A stretch of DNA of 64,000 nt from Bolinopsis microptera (taxonomy: Eukaryota; Ctenophora; Tentaculata; Lobata; Bolinopsidae). Shown piece by piece: positions 1 through 11,357 of the stretch. Each line of letters opens with the position of its first letter. Positions within the stretch are counted from its first letter, which is position 1. The stretch is from NCBI RefSeq assembly GCF_026151205.1, contig NC_087079.1, positions 6,854,169-6,918,168 on the forward strand. The letters run 5' to 3'. Below the pieces are notes generated by a model. The model did not search any database. It had not been told where the DNA came from and saw nothing but the letters and a program-made list of their open reading frames with translations. The position numbers were made by a program, and so were the translations under genes.

Positions 1-3000
1 CTGTTCTCACATTTTCACTCTGATCTCACTATCCTAAAGTGTATCTTCTTCAAGCAATCAAGCAGGCCATTTGTTTTCCCACTCAAAAAAACAACTTGTC
101 AAGATAATCGTTTAGTGATGGCCGCCTCTTCAGTGTCGCCTTTGTGGAGATTTGGCCGACTTTAACTTTAAATATGCGTCTTAAACCGATCATTAAGGCT
201 GGCTCTCAGTATTTCGTGTTGATACCTGTCTCTTCCGTCCTGTGAAGTCGTGAGTCGTGATGTTTATAATTACCCGTGATCTTGCTGACGTTGACTAATA
301 ACATTTCATTTGTTCATCCCGTACTTCCAGTGTTCCTTGTTAGCGTTTAACATTGTTAAGTGTGAATATTTTATAGTATTTTAGTAGACTCCGTGTGGGC
401 CGTGTTTAACACTTTAGAGTGTTAAAAATAAAATGGTGTTGGTTCATTATATATATACTAGTATACTGCCAAGCTAAATTTATAATGCCCCGCGTTTTAC
501 AGTCGCTCGGAACCTATTGAATTAATTATATATAACAATACATTAAGTATTGTAATGTTTTAAATTTACGACCCTTTCTCAGGATTCAGTTCATAAATTA
601 TAAACCGTCCTGTTTCTTTGCTGCGTTCTCATCGATATAATACTGATATGCAGTCTAATCCTCCGCTTATATCCTCCGCTAATCCTACCTGGCTACAACT
701 TCTGCCGGATTGTGATGATCTTTTATTTGACACCAGCAACTCAGCATACCCTGCCGGCTGGCATACAGTGGGGTTTACCACGCCAACTTTTAAAACACTT
801 ATTATTCAAATAACTCTCATGTCCAGCCAGTAACAGCCAGTAACAGCTAGTAACCACTAACACCTCACTCCTCATTCCTCACTCTTGGGCCTTGCCGGTA
901 ATACTTCTGATGCAGAATTACGCTCCCGGTTTTCATTGTTCCTGCCATTCGCATAATATATATATATTATATATTATGTTTTATGGAAGCTATTGGCTTG
1001 ATCGATTTGCACCCTCCTCAATAACCGGTATTGTTTCTATTAGAACACATAAACTGGAAACGGATTTCTTTTAGGTTTTTAAATTTTGTTTTAGTACCGC
1101 TGATCTCAGATCTGACATTATCTTCATTGTAATATTATAGATCTATTTTTGTAAAACTGTAAAACAGTATACTGGCATATTTTATTATTCTTACTAGAAC
1201 TCTAGAAGTTTCTAATCGCAGGCCTATTTCATTTGATGTATCTGTTTCATTCTACTACCGGTTTAGACTTTCGCCAGAATGAAGTGTTGTTTCAATATTG
1301 CCCTTCGTCTCTCTTTAAGTTCCGTGTTGGCCCAACTCCAGAGTAAACAATGTACTCGAAAATTTGGCATCGATTGATATTTTTTGAGTAGGTATTTTGG
1401 GGGAACATTTTTCATCAGCCACTTCTCGCAACTTCTTTAACTACCTATTTTAATGTAAGTGCATACATAAACATATTTTTAGTTTTAATAATTTTTTTTA
1501 ATAACAGAACGACACAAGTGCAAGTAATAGATAAATATTTCATGCTAGACCTGTGGCACCCATTTCGGTAACCATCCATTGAAGTTTTTGCTTTTATTAA
1601 ACATATTTTTTATTTACGTCTCTTTCTTAGGATCCAGTCGGTAAATTAAAATCCGCGTTATTTCTTTGTCAATAACGATGTAATGTAATGCCGGTAAATC
1701 TTTATTCTCGGTAGACAACTTCAGTCGTATATTTCTGATAATTTATATTGTGCACCACCTGTAAAACCCTTTTTATAATCATTCAATAACATTAACCGTG
1801 CTAAGTTTTAAAATATTGATTACTCTGTCTTCCGTCAGTAAACAGTTCGGTTCTGACTTCTTGTGATAATGATTCAGATATAGAATAACACTCCCTGTTT
1901 GGTGTTACTCAGTTACCGTTTGGTGTTACTCATTTACTGGTATACTGGCATAATTCATAAATTGGTGTAACGATTTCAACACCAATTTTCATTCCACTCC
2001 CGGTTTAAATTTCACCAGAATATTTCAACTCCGTCCTTTGGCCTTCTTTTATAATTACGGGCACTTGAAAGTATGGATGAACGTTAAATAAGATTAAGGC
2101 ACTCAGTATAATATGACCCAAAGTTTTAGGTTCAGTTCCTAGCTGTTAACTAAGTAGGTACTTTCATCGCAGATTAACCTAATTTCTCTATTCTAGTAGA
2201 ATTGGGAAATTTCTAATGTTCCAGCACTGACCGTTGATAGAGTTCAATTAAAGCCGCGCTATTTTTAATTCTCTTCTACTATGATTCCACTGGCATTTAT
2301 TTTCTCAATTCTAGGTTCTATCTCTACGCGGCATTATATGACTTTATATGTGACGTATTGACGCAGATAATCTTAGGTTTCGGTGCTAATACGTGCCTGT
2401 CATTAACGAATCACTTTGAGGGTATCCGCCTACTTTTAAAACGGTTTATATGCCAACCCCGGGCCGCCTTAGAACCCCCACAAATTATATTTGATTATTG
2501 GTGTCATACTTATTGGTGTCATACTTTCCTTACGTGTATAAGATATAGGGATAAGATAACATTAACTCTATCTGTATTACATTCCTTTGGGTCCCTTCAC
2601 TCCCTCGATATTCTGTTCTTTTCCGCCGGCTTTGTAAATGTCTCCTTTTATTCGGTGATATCCTATGTGTTGTCATATTATTTATACAAAAATATTATTT
2701 ACATAACTTTCAGTTATTTTGAATATCATTCTGAGCTCTATCTTGGCATAGTAAGTTCCCTGCAGCCGTATTATTAAGTTGAATACCCATGGTTGATGAT
2801 TAGTTTAAACAGATATAATATAATAATATATAAATATAACAGTATCACGAGTGCTTTATAATACGAATATAAAATATTATATGCGTTGGTTCCTGGCGCG
2901 TGAAAATGCACGTCAGACTCAGTTGTCGAACGTTTAGTTGGCGTAATTCAGAGATCACAGCGGTTACCTTATCTTAAAGTTGTTGGTACAAGATTTTCCC

Positions 3001-3250
3001 GAATATATTATACGATATTGTACATCGAAGCCCGCTGTTTTACTGCCTCCTAATCAATATATGTACGGACGTCAGGTGTTAATTTTCGACGGTCTGCTTA
3101 GTATACCTTTGCTTTTCTCTGATGACAATGTTTAGTCATTTTTGTTTGCTGATCTATTTTCAAATGATAACTGTTGATGTAGTCTTCGGTTTTTTTGCAT
3201 CTTTCCATAATTTAATAGTAGTTTATAGTTCCTTACTTTTATAAAATAAA
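1..3250. other. Intergenic, no gene recognised
   Basis: AT-rich sequence with only short, low-complexity open frames (longest 139 codons at 2358-2777, no recognisable domain, rich in aromatic and aliphatic residues as expected of translated AT-rich DNA). Small local repeats occur, such as three copies of a CAGTAACAGC-like word at 824-855 and a duplicated ATTGGTGTCATACTT at about 2498-2526. I see no transposon ends. The last few hundred bases probably hold the 5' region of the VWD-family gene that starts at 3269. Confidence 0.5.
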
Positions 3251-3268
3251 TAAACTCATTACCCTAGG

Positions 3269-4734
3269 ATGAAGTACCTACTGCCAGTGGTGCTTTTAGC
3301 CCTCTACGTCACCTCCGAGGCTGGAATATGGAAACCTCTGAAAGTAGGGGACACCGATAAATTCAAGTTCGACCCCGAGTCCATGGTCTTCGAGTTCGGG
3401 ATCGTGCCAAAAGCAACACTGGAGGACTTGGACTTTAATGTGGCCGCAAGGGTGTTCGACGAAAACAACAGGCTAGTGGGTGTGACCTCATTCCTATACC
3501 AGATGAAGGGGAAGAAGGTTATAAAGAACCTACTTAGGATTGGCGCAAGGAACGGGAACGTACTGAAGTACTGCTACGATAGACGTGTCCTCAGAGGGCA
3601 GGTCCCTGGGAACATTTTCCAAGACCTGATGGATCCGGCGGTGTACGTTATCAACAAGGCAAGATCTCCCAACTTTGCTGGAAACAAAGGTTGCAGCCCT
3701 TGGAGAAACCTGATAGCCAAGAAGAACATTGTCTCCGCAGAACTTGTTTTTTCGGATAAGGGCGGGAACACAGTTGAACAGCTTGACATCCAGTTCAGAA
3801 TAATAAACGTGGAGACAGCCACAACAACGTACGAACCGATCACCTACTATGCTACGAGCGAGGGCATCCAAAACTTGGAACTACTTGAAGCAACAGAGGC
3901 ACCTGTAGCTAGCTCCGGTGACATCTGCAGTGTCTATCCTAATGGAGTCATCGACACGTTTGACAAGAAATCTGAACACTACGACCTCAAGTGCTACCAC
4001 GTGCTAGCCGCTAGTTTTGGCTCTCCCTCATGGTTTATCTACGGAGCATACGACAAGTTCGATGGCAAGAAGTCGTGCAGGGCTATGGCAGTCTACGTGG
4101 GATCTAAAGCTTTCGAGATAGTCCGGGGGTGGATGATAAATTATGGAGGAGAAAAGTTGAAGTATACAGAGGCGAGGAAAAGACGATCGCGGATACGGGA
4201 TGTGTGATGTCTCTCACAAATCTCCATCTGACTGTGGACTGTAGACCTGGAGGTTTCCCGTTCGTTGTCCACTATGACGGATACATGCTGGCTCACGTGG
4301 AACTGTTCGAGCGAACTGGAAATGAGATGGGGCTCTGTTTTGAGAACAGCCGAGGTAGACGATTAAACTGGCAGATCGGAAATCAAAACAGCAGAAATCA
4401 GGACTGCTCCATTTCTCCGGTAATCTCGGAATGCGAAGAAGCCGCCCCTCAGTGTGCTGAATTTGAAAATGCTTGTGATGGAGCTCTTGCTCGAGCCTGC
4501 CGAGAACTCTCGTGTGGACAAACTCAACCTACCTCCGAACAGATCTGCTCTCTGTCACTGGCCAGGAAGAAGAAATGCCACCTCCTCGGCTCCAATTCAA
4601 GAGAAAAACTCACGGGATGTCCGGATGATGTCTGTCTGAGAAAATTCTTTGTGCTTGGTGCTGGATGTCCTCAAGATCATTTCTTCACTGGATGTCCTGT
4701 TGAGAATTATCTCAACGACGGTAAAACTCCTTGA
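3269..4734 (+). pseudogene. Secreted VWD-domain protein, copy 1, with one frameshift
   Basis: Single-exon gene of about 488 codons. It has a signal peptide (first ~18 residues, hydrophobic, ending TSEAG), an unrecognised N-terminal domain of about 190 residues, a short Thr-rich linker, a von Willebrand factor type D-like domain opening with CSVYPNGVIDTFD and closing at MGLCFEN, and a Cys-rich tail (12 cysteines). The first frame runs 3269-4207, then the tail continues in another frame to 4734. Compared with the intact paralog at 28245, one base is missing near 4170-4173 (GAGGCG instead of GAAGGCG). The rest of the tail is intact, so either this is a young pseudogene or the base is a sequencing or assembly error. 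The ATG is preceded directly by CCCTAGG, a possible splice acceptor. The VWD fold usually mediates extracellular multimerisation or adhesion; the exact role here is unknown. Confidence 0.8.
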
Positions 4735-4955
4735 TTGCCTGAAAAACTCTTTATCCGAAAGCAATTTGTACAGAAGATTGAGAAAAAACAAGATGAGATA
4801 TTATGATGTTGACGAACCGATGAAGTACGATGTTTGACTTCGTTACAATGACTGCCTCTCTGCGTGTCAGCGAGTGCACTATTACTATTAGTGATTAGCG
4901 AGTGCACTAATACTATTTGTGGTTATTATTGGTGGGTCCGTCTGTGTATCTGGAA

Positions 4956-4982
4956 ATTTTATTCTACCGTGTAGAATAAAAT
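4956..4982. other. 12-bp-stem hairpin in 3' flank of VWD copy 1
   Basis: ATTTTATTCTAC and its reverse complement are separated by CGT, giving a perfect 12-bp stem with a 3-base loop about 220 bases after the stop codon. An AATAAA word follows near 5000. It could be a 3'UTR structure or a chance AT-rich palindrome. Confidence 0.4.
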
Positions 4983-4989
4983 ATCATTG

Positions 4990-6242
4990 CATTAAAAAAC
5001 AATAAACAATTGGCAAAGCAGAAACTCAAAACTCATTATTTTTGTGATTAAAATATGACTGTTTCATTGAGTGAAAATCGCTCTAAAAAATAATTGGTGA
5101 ATACAGAATAATTTTCACGCCTTTTTATATTTTCATAACTTGATTATTCATTTGTTTCCTATATCGTCCCAAGTATCATAAGACACACAACTGCAACTCG
5201 TACAATCAGTACTAATACAATTATCAATAATAAGTATTAATATAACTATATAATTAAACTTCAAAATTGTACAAATTTTACCTCACGAGGCTAGGACGTT
5301 GCTTGTGCAAAAAAGAACACTTTGGACTGTTAAGCTCGGGTATAACTTAGCGTATTTACGATCTAATCTTAGACCATTACTAAAGATAAAGTTAAATCAA
5401 TTGAAATGGCGGTTCAATTAATAATGATAGTGACTTGTCGATTTGTTCTATAACTCTCACGATCAGTGTCGAAATAATGGCTATTTTTTCCGTTAGATGT
5501 TCGAATAAATTAACCGCTAAAACCAAAATACTGGACCAAAATTCAAAACTACTTAAAACTTGTACATTAGCACTGAAGACCGTGTTGGTACAATGAAATA
5601 TGTAATACAATATCAGATCTCACATATCTTCGGGTTGTGATTAAAGTACAACTAACAATTATAAGACACAATAAGACACAAAACGTGATAAAATGGGATT
5701 CTATAAAACTCTATACCGGGAATTTTCTAGAAGTTTCTAGAATCTTTATTAGTTTACCATGTATTTCGTCTCCCCAAGAAGCTCATTATACTAAAGCTTT
5801 GCTGTAATTCTATTTCCTTGTCAAAGAAAACTTGATTATTATATCCTGCTGACCTAGTTAACTCAGGTTATTATCGTTTGATCTCCTTCTAAAAACACGT
5901 ACGGTAATGAGGAAATACCTTCTCCCCACACTCACAGTCACCGGATGCAATACGCGGTGTCCTGCTTCAGGATACTGTTTGTTTCAGTGCTTTAGTGACT
6001 GTTTAGTGACTGCAGTTTCCGCTGATAAGTTTTCACCGACGTACTTCCATCGTTAGAACTGTAATATTTATAATACTTTTGAGTACCTACCGTTGATCTC
6101 GTACAAACTGGTTCTGCTTTTTAATTTCAATTTTACACTTGTTTGTTGATAATAATATGCATCGCTGTCATGTACATTCTCGTTGCAAAACGATTTTAAG
6201 AAAATGTTGAATTGATATAAATTATTCAGTATTCTTACTAGG
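4990..6242. other. Spacer; upstream region of VWD copy 2
   Basis: No gene is visible. From about 6018 to 6120 the sequence resembles the upstream regions of copy 3 (7646-7745) and copy 5 (32495-32545), sharing words such as TTTTGAGT, CTAC and GTTGATCT followed by GTACA. This shared block probably marks the family promoter or an untranslated first exon. Confidence 0.45.
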
Positions 6243-6886
6243 ATGAAGTTCGTTATACTTGCGGTCTGCTCAATTCTATTCTCACTTCTGAGGCCAACGT
6301 ATGGATACCCATGATCAAAGCGGGAAAGTCCGATTCGTTCAAATTCAACCCAGAGTCCATGGCTGTTGAGTTCGAAATAGTAGCCAAGAAGGCGCTGGCA
6401 AACTTGGATTTCAACCTTTTGACTAGGTTTTTTGACAAATCCAACAAATTGCTGGCTACGACTTCGTTCCGCTTCCAGATGAAAGGAGAAGACGTTACCA
6501 AGGATTCCCTTACACTGAGTACCAAAAAAGGGAAAACCTTTGAACGTTGTTTTGGAGGAAAAATCATCGGAGGACAAGTCCCTGAAAACATTTTTCTAGA
6601 TTTAACGGATCCAAATGTGTTCCTCATCAACAACTCAAAATCAGCAAACATTGCTGGGAATAAATTGTGCAACCACTGGAGGGACATGTTGGCAAAAGAA
6701 GGAATTGTGTCCGCAGATGTTGCTCTTTGGGATAACGGTAGGAACACTCTTCAACACCTTGATATAAAGTACAGGGTGATAAGTACGGAGACTGCTCCCT
6801 CTACTTTTTTACCCCTTGGAACTACGTCTACACCAATGCCAGGCGGAGCTGGTAATCTAGTATTTGAGGCAATTGAGGCGCCCTGA
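6243..6886 (+). pseudogene. VWD-family protein, copy 2, N-terminal domain only
   Basis: An ATG at 6243 starts a signal-peptide-like stretch, but one base is missing near 6280 (ATTCTCAC where copy 5 has TTTCTCAC), so the frame is lost. The rest of the N-terminal domain is open from 6311. It keeps the family hallmarks: FKFNPESMAVEF, the FDKSNK stretch, a Cys in FERCFGG, a Cys in NKLCNHW, and ALWDNGRNTL. The frame stops at 6886 exactly where other members pass from the linker (EATEAP) into the VWD domain. No VWD sequence follows. So it is both frameshifted and lacks the whole C-terminal half. Either a pseudogene or, if translation starts at 6311, an intracellular fragment; I favour pseudogene. 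Confidence 0.75.
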
Positions 6887-7785
6887 TCGTGTCGCAACAC
6901 TTTTACAATATATTATATCTCATGAGTGTGTTGCTGGAGTTTACTTTATTCCTTTATTTGATGAGAGGAAAGAACACATTCAGACTGTAGCATGTTATAT
7001 TACCTTGCATATCCAATATCCGTAAACTTATTTTAATTAGACCTCTATAAAATAAAACGATAAATTTAACACTATCGAAATGGAACTTCAATTTTCTAAT
7101 AATAACTATAAATAAATGTTAATTATTATTGTTCATAAACTTTCTCGAGTGTCAAAATATTGCAAAATGTTAAAAACAAGCTGTTTGCGTTAGATCTTTG
7201 TGTAAGCTGTTGAAAATTGTAAACAAATTAAACCACTAAAAATACTAAAATACAAGTTAGTATAACTTAATAAATATGTTTCTAGATACTTCTATTATAT
7301 TAATGAACCTCGATTAACTCACTGAATTACTAAGATTCCCCAGGCTAGTATCATGTTATCTTCTTCTAGAAAATTCGCTCCTAATTAAAACCCTCGCGAC
7401 TTTCAGGGACTAATATCCTCGTCTGTCACCTTCTTAATTTACACAACTTAAAAACGAATTAATTTGTTAAATTTTTAATATTATCACTACTTACCAGCTC
7501 CGTTAACCTGACATCTGTAGATTTTAATAACTCCAGAGATTATTCCAGAGGTTATTCCAGGCGTAAAAAGATGCACCCTGGCCGGTGCATCATGCACCAT
7601 ATGCTCTGCCCTTTTTCAGAAGGGAGTTGTTTGAGTTGCTGTGGTTGCCGCTGATCAATTTTTATCGAAAAGCTTTGAATATTTATTTAAAATTTTGTTA
7701 ATGCTTTTGAGTGTCTACAGTTGATCTAGTACAAATCTGTTGATGATGCTAAAATCAAATTATTACACTATTTCGTTGACGATAT
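6887..7785. other. Spacer; upstream region of VWD copy 3
   Basis: AT-rich with no gene. The 7646-7745 stretch is similar to the upstream block of copy 2. A short CCAGAG/TTATTCC duplication lies near 7535-7560. Confidence 0.4.
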
Positions 7786-7787
7786 AC

Positions 7788-7987
7788 AGTAAAACCCCGT
7801 ACCTTTTACCCTTCCCAAAAGTTTTGAAAAATACCTTTATGTTCTACTTTGGTAGTTCCCTTGAGTGCTTGTCGACATAAACCCCTCATTGCGGACCAGC
7901 ACTGAGAGAAAACATGTGATCCAACTAGAATTCACAAATCACTGTTTACCTTTCTTTAAAAGTGTAAAGTAAATCGGGGTTTTACTG
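7788..7987. mobile_element. Small TA-flanked MITE (pogo/Tc1-like)
   Basis: Ends are CAGTAAAACCCCG at the left and CGGGGTTTTACTG at the right, an inverted pair, each bounded by TA. Length is 200 bp with no coding capacity. The same termini occur at 61474-61559 and, degraded, at 30691-30758. TA duplication with CAG-starting termini fits the Tc1/mariner/pogo superfamily. It sits between the conserved upstream block and the start codon of VWD copy 3. Confidence 0.75.
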
Positions 7988-8056
7988 TATTTCTTTATCT
8001 TGACCTTGTGATCTTATTGCTTTTTGCAATTAAAATTTTAAATTTACATTCTTAGA

Positions 8057-8690
8057 ATGAAGTTCCTAGTGCTTGTGGTTTGCACAGTCCTACTTTTCAC
8101 TTCCGAGGCCGAAAGAATCGGTATCTGTCATAGCGGGAACGTCCGATAAATTCAAGTTCGACCCTGAGACCATGGCCGTCAAATTCGATATTATGCCTAA
8201 GACGCAAAGACAAGAAATACAGGACTTAAACTTCAACCTGATGACAAGGTTTTTTGACGAATCCGACAACATGGTGGCCATGGCTTCATTCCGTTTCCAA
8301 ATGAAAGAAAAAACTGTTACCAAGGACTTTCTGAGACTAAGCACTGTACACACTAAAAAAGGGCGTACTTTTGATGAGCGCTGCTACGATAGGAGTGTTA
8401 TCGGAGGACAGGTACCCAGGACCATTTATCTAGATCTATCGGATCCAAACGTGTACTTTATCAACGACTCGAAATCACCAAACTTTGCAGGGCAAAAACT
8501 TTGCAACCACTGGAAAAACATGTTGGCTAAGAAAGGAATTGCAGCTGCAGATATTGCTCTTTGGGACAACGGTAGGAACACGCTCAGACAGCTGGATATA
8601 GAATATTATAAAGTGGTAACCATGGAGACCTTGACTACCTACTACTATTCAGCCGGTAACCTATGCAAGACGAAATCCAAAGATCTATGA
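8057..8690 (+). pseudogene. VWD-family protein, copy 3, N-terminal domain only
   Basis: The ATG at 8057 opens a normal family signal peptide, but the reading frame breaks after about 18 codons. GCCGAAAGAATC has one base more than GCCAAAGAATC in the relic copy at 22044, so the frame from 8057 hits a stop while the domain continues in the next frame to 8690. The N-terminal domain is otherwise intact (FKFDPETMAVKF, a Cys in DERCYDR, a Cys in QKLCNHW, ALWDNGRNTL). It ends in unrelated residues with no linker and no VWD domain; a LINE scrap begins about 200 bases later. Probably a pseudogene truncated at its 3' half. Confidence 0.75.
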
Positions 8691-8889
8691 ACTACGATTT
8701 GACGGAGTGGAGGCGCCCTAATGGTGTTATCGTGGTCTCCATGGTTAACACCCTAATGGTGATACTAGAAATTCTACGTCACGAGGACGTTGCTGGAGCA
8801 TGTTTCTTTGATTTAACAAGAGAAAAACACTTAGTTAAACACTATGAGCTGTATCCTGTATCTATGGATCGATTTTAGATCTTTACTGA

Positions 8890-9030
8890 GGTTAAATTCT
8901 AGAAGGTTACCCGAAGAGGTCTTTCTTTTCTAATCTTTTTGACTGTTCCACAAATTTTATGATGTGGTTGATTTTGCTGTTGATAATTTCCTCCATTGTG
9001 AGAAGAGGTTTACCAAATATCCTAGTGGTT
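8890..9030 (-). mobile_element. LINE 3'-end fragment (short copy)
   Basis: About 140 bases nearly identical to 10450-10585 (shared words TAGAAGGTTACCCGAAGAGG and TTGATAATTTCCTCCATTGT). By comparison with the longer copy it encodes, on the minus strand, the last residues of a non-LTR retrotransposon protein. No promoter or other domains. Confidence 0.6.
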
Positions 9031-10250
9031 ACTGATCAAGTGGTTACTGTCTACTGATCCAAGGTACGGTGAGATATTTGTAAACTATCATAAAACTTAA
9101 AGGTGATGAAGGCAAACTATTTCATGCAAGATTAGTACATGATGATCATTATAATTACTCGTATTTCAGTTTGATAGAATAGTTATAATCAAAATCTAAT
9201 GCACTGATTATTGCATCATAATTATGGGTGCTGAGACTTTTAAAGTTTTAATGCCCATGTAATGTCCGACAAAATAAAATCTGTTAGGGTATGTCTAGAA
9301 ACTTATATTTAATACAGTAAAACTGTTTAATTGTGTTATTTCCTTATCGGAATTTAATTTCGGGGAACACAAGAAGGACGGACATTACAAGATTTTGGGC
9401 GTTAAGGGCATTACGTGAGCAGGCATGATTACGCCCTCCAGTACCCACTCAATGTCCGACCTAATAAATTTCGACAGGGTGTCTAAAACTTCAATGTAAA
9501 ACAAAACTTTTTATTTTTGTATGTTTTAAGTTTCCCCCTTTTTCCATCCATTTTACCTTTATCATGTTTTTGGAAAAGTGGCTTTTTAAGATTTAACAGA
9601 TGTATTGTTTAGAGTTGATTTTTATATGAGACGCATCTGATTGTGATGAAAAATTACTCAGCGTTTAAAATCAAATAACCCATTATTAAGAGCCGATAGT
9701 TAAGTGTTCTGTGGAGAAAATAAAAATCATCATACAGGCAAAAAGATAAAGTTGGTAAATCTATTACTGTACAAACACGTTGAGAAATTTTCACTCTGTT
9801 TTCAAATTACAATCAGAATTGAAGTGGAAACATTCCATCCTGATCGCCCCGATCTTGTAATTTTTGAGCAGATTGCGATTTACGAATGAAAATAATTAAG
9901 CTCAAGCTCAAAACAAATTAAAAATCTACAACAATCAAGATCATAAATTATTATTTACCATCAAATTGATTTTTGAAGTATATAAAGCACACAGGTTGAG
10001 ATGTTGATGATGTACAGGAACGCCCTCCTGGATCACTTGGAACACCTTCCTTATCAACGTATATAAGGGACGAACCCCAACTTTTCGGCGGTGTCATTCA
10101 ATGTAGTTAGACCATCCAACTATCTACCCGAGCAAGAACCCCTTCTACGTACGCATATGTCAGGAGGATACGCTCAAAGTTCAAACCCCCGCCATAAATG
10201 AGTTTACATTTTATTCAAATTTAATCTCAATACTTTTATTTTATACATAG
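9031..10250. other. Spacer with a direct repeat
   Basis: No gene. A block at about 9250-9300 (AATGTCCGACAAAATAAA...) recurs at about 9447-9495 (AATGTCCGACCTAATAAA...), a spacing of roughly 195 bases. GGACGGACATTA-like words occur here and again at 17403-17455, so these may be traces of one old repeat family. Confidence 0.35.
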
Positions 10251-10436
10251 ACTAGAAAGCCCGTGGTCACAGGGAGGAAGCTAATAGTTATAGTATTCTT
10301 TAGTAGTCAGTTTTTATAGCATCAACAAATATCCGTCACAACCGAAGATACAGCCGATTAAAAGGTAGCTCGCACTGAACACAACGTAATTACCACAAAA
10401 CCGATCAAAATATTGCTCGAAAATCTTTGCACGTGC
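10251..10436. repeat. Interspersed repeat, copy 1
   Basis: Begins ACTAGAAAGCCCGTGGT and ends near TTTGCACGTGC. A second copy in the same orientation lies at 53710-53893. Shared internal words include CCGAAGATACAGCCGATT and CACAACGTAATTACCAC. No ORF and no clear terminal repeats; class unknown. Confidence 0.6.
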
Positions 10437-10444
10437 TTAGATAT

Positions 10445-10720
10445 TTACTGATGTTAAATTCTAGAAGGTTACCCGAAGAGGTCTTCCTTTTCTAATCTTT
10501 TTGACTGTTTGATGATGTGGTTGATTTTGCTGTTGATAATTTCCTCCATTGTGAGTAGAGGTTTACCAAATATCCTCATTCTGATAGTCATCAGCTGTAC
10601 ACATTCACAGAGTAAATGCTGTGAAGTTTCTGCTTCCCCTGGCTGGGAGGCACTATTGATATATTTATTATCCCGTTTTAAGGTAATCCCACTGACGGCA
10701 TTAACGTAAAGTATAAGCAC
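10445..10720 (-). mobile_element. Non-LTR retrotransposon C-terminal fragment
   Basis: The minus frame 10720-10469 reads like the tail of a LINE reverse-transcriptase polyprotein: an ETSQHLLCEC-type zinc-knuckle-like stretch, then RMRIFGKP and a Lys-rich end. This His/Cys plus R..fG pattern is common after the RT domain in Jockey/CR1-type elements. No RT catalytic core is present, so it is a 5'-truncated, dead copy. Confidence 0.65.
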
Positions 10721-10739
10721 TTAAAAACTACGTTAAAGT

Positions 10740-11357
10740 TTGTAGAACCTGGAGCCATAAACTCAGTAATTTACACTTCAACTTGTTTCTCTCGCCCGAT
10801 TATAAAAAATATAATTATTCAGATCTGATATGATATTTAGTTCTTTAAGAGCTTATAGTTCCATTAGGCATTATTAGGTAATTTTAGGTAATTTTCGCTG
10901 TACATCTCTCTGTCACTCCATCATGCTAGTCTTCAGTTACGTTAATAATGATATGAGTAATTCAAGATTCATGTTCTAGAAAATTTATTTTCCATGGTAA
11001 GCCGTAACGTGTACCATGTGATTGTAAATGATTGACACAGCCAATAGTTGGACAATTTCTGAAAGCACGATTTTTATATTAGAATGACAAGAACTTTGTC
11101 CAGCTTTGATTATATTTAGTGTGATCGTCATTCTTACTTCTTAGCCAACTTGATTACTTTATACTTCTGATAAATATCCACTTATTTGTTTATTTCACCC
11201 AATTATTTTCAGTCAGAAAAACGACGTCATATGAAAAGTCTTTATCTGAAATAAGATACCAGGCACTTAATACGAGAACTATTTACTATAAATACGATGG
11301 ATAATCGCATACTAGTAATTTCAAAGATTTCATCATAATCGCAGCTCGACAAGAAGG
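10740..11357. other. Spacer upstream of the GPCR
   Basis: AT-rich; no gene, repeat or transposon end recognised. Confidence 0.4.

Noticed and set aside
618-2777. Short ORFs of 60-139 codons in the first 3 kb
   Set aside because: AT-rich, no domain, no splice context or repeat of known type; expected by chance.
3530-3871. Minus-strand ORFs opposite the VWD genes (also at 6068-6747, 28232-28522, 34414-34885)
   Set aside because: Shadows of the plus-strand coding sequence; they recur at the same place in each paralog and encode no domain.
10020-10200. tRNA or tRNA-derived SINE suggested by a GTTCAAACCCC-like B box
   Set aside because: No matching A box or cloverleaf could be drawn at the required spacing.
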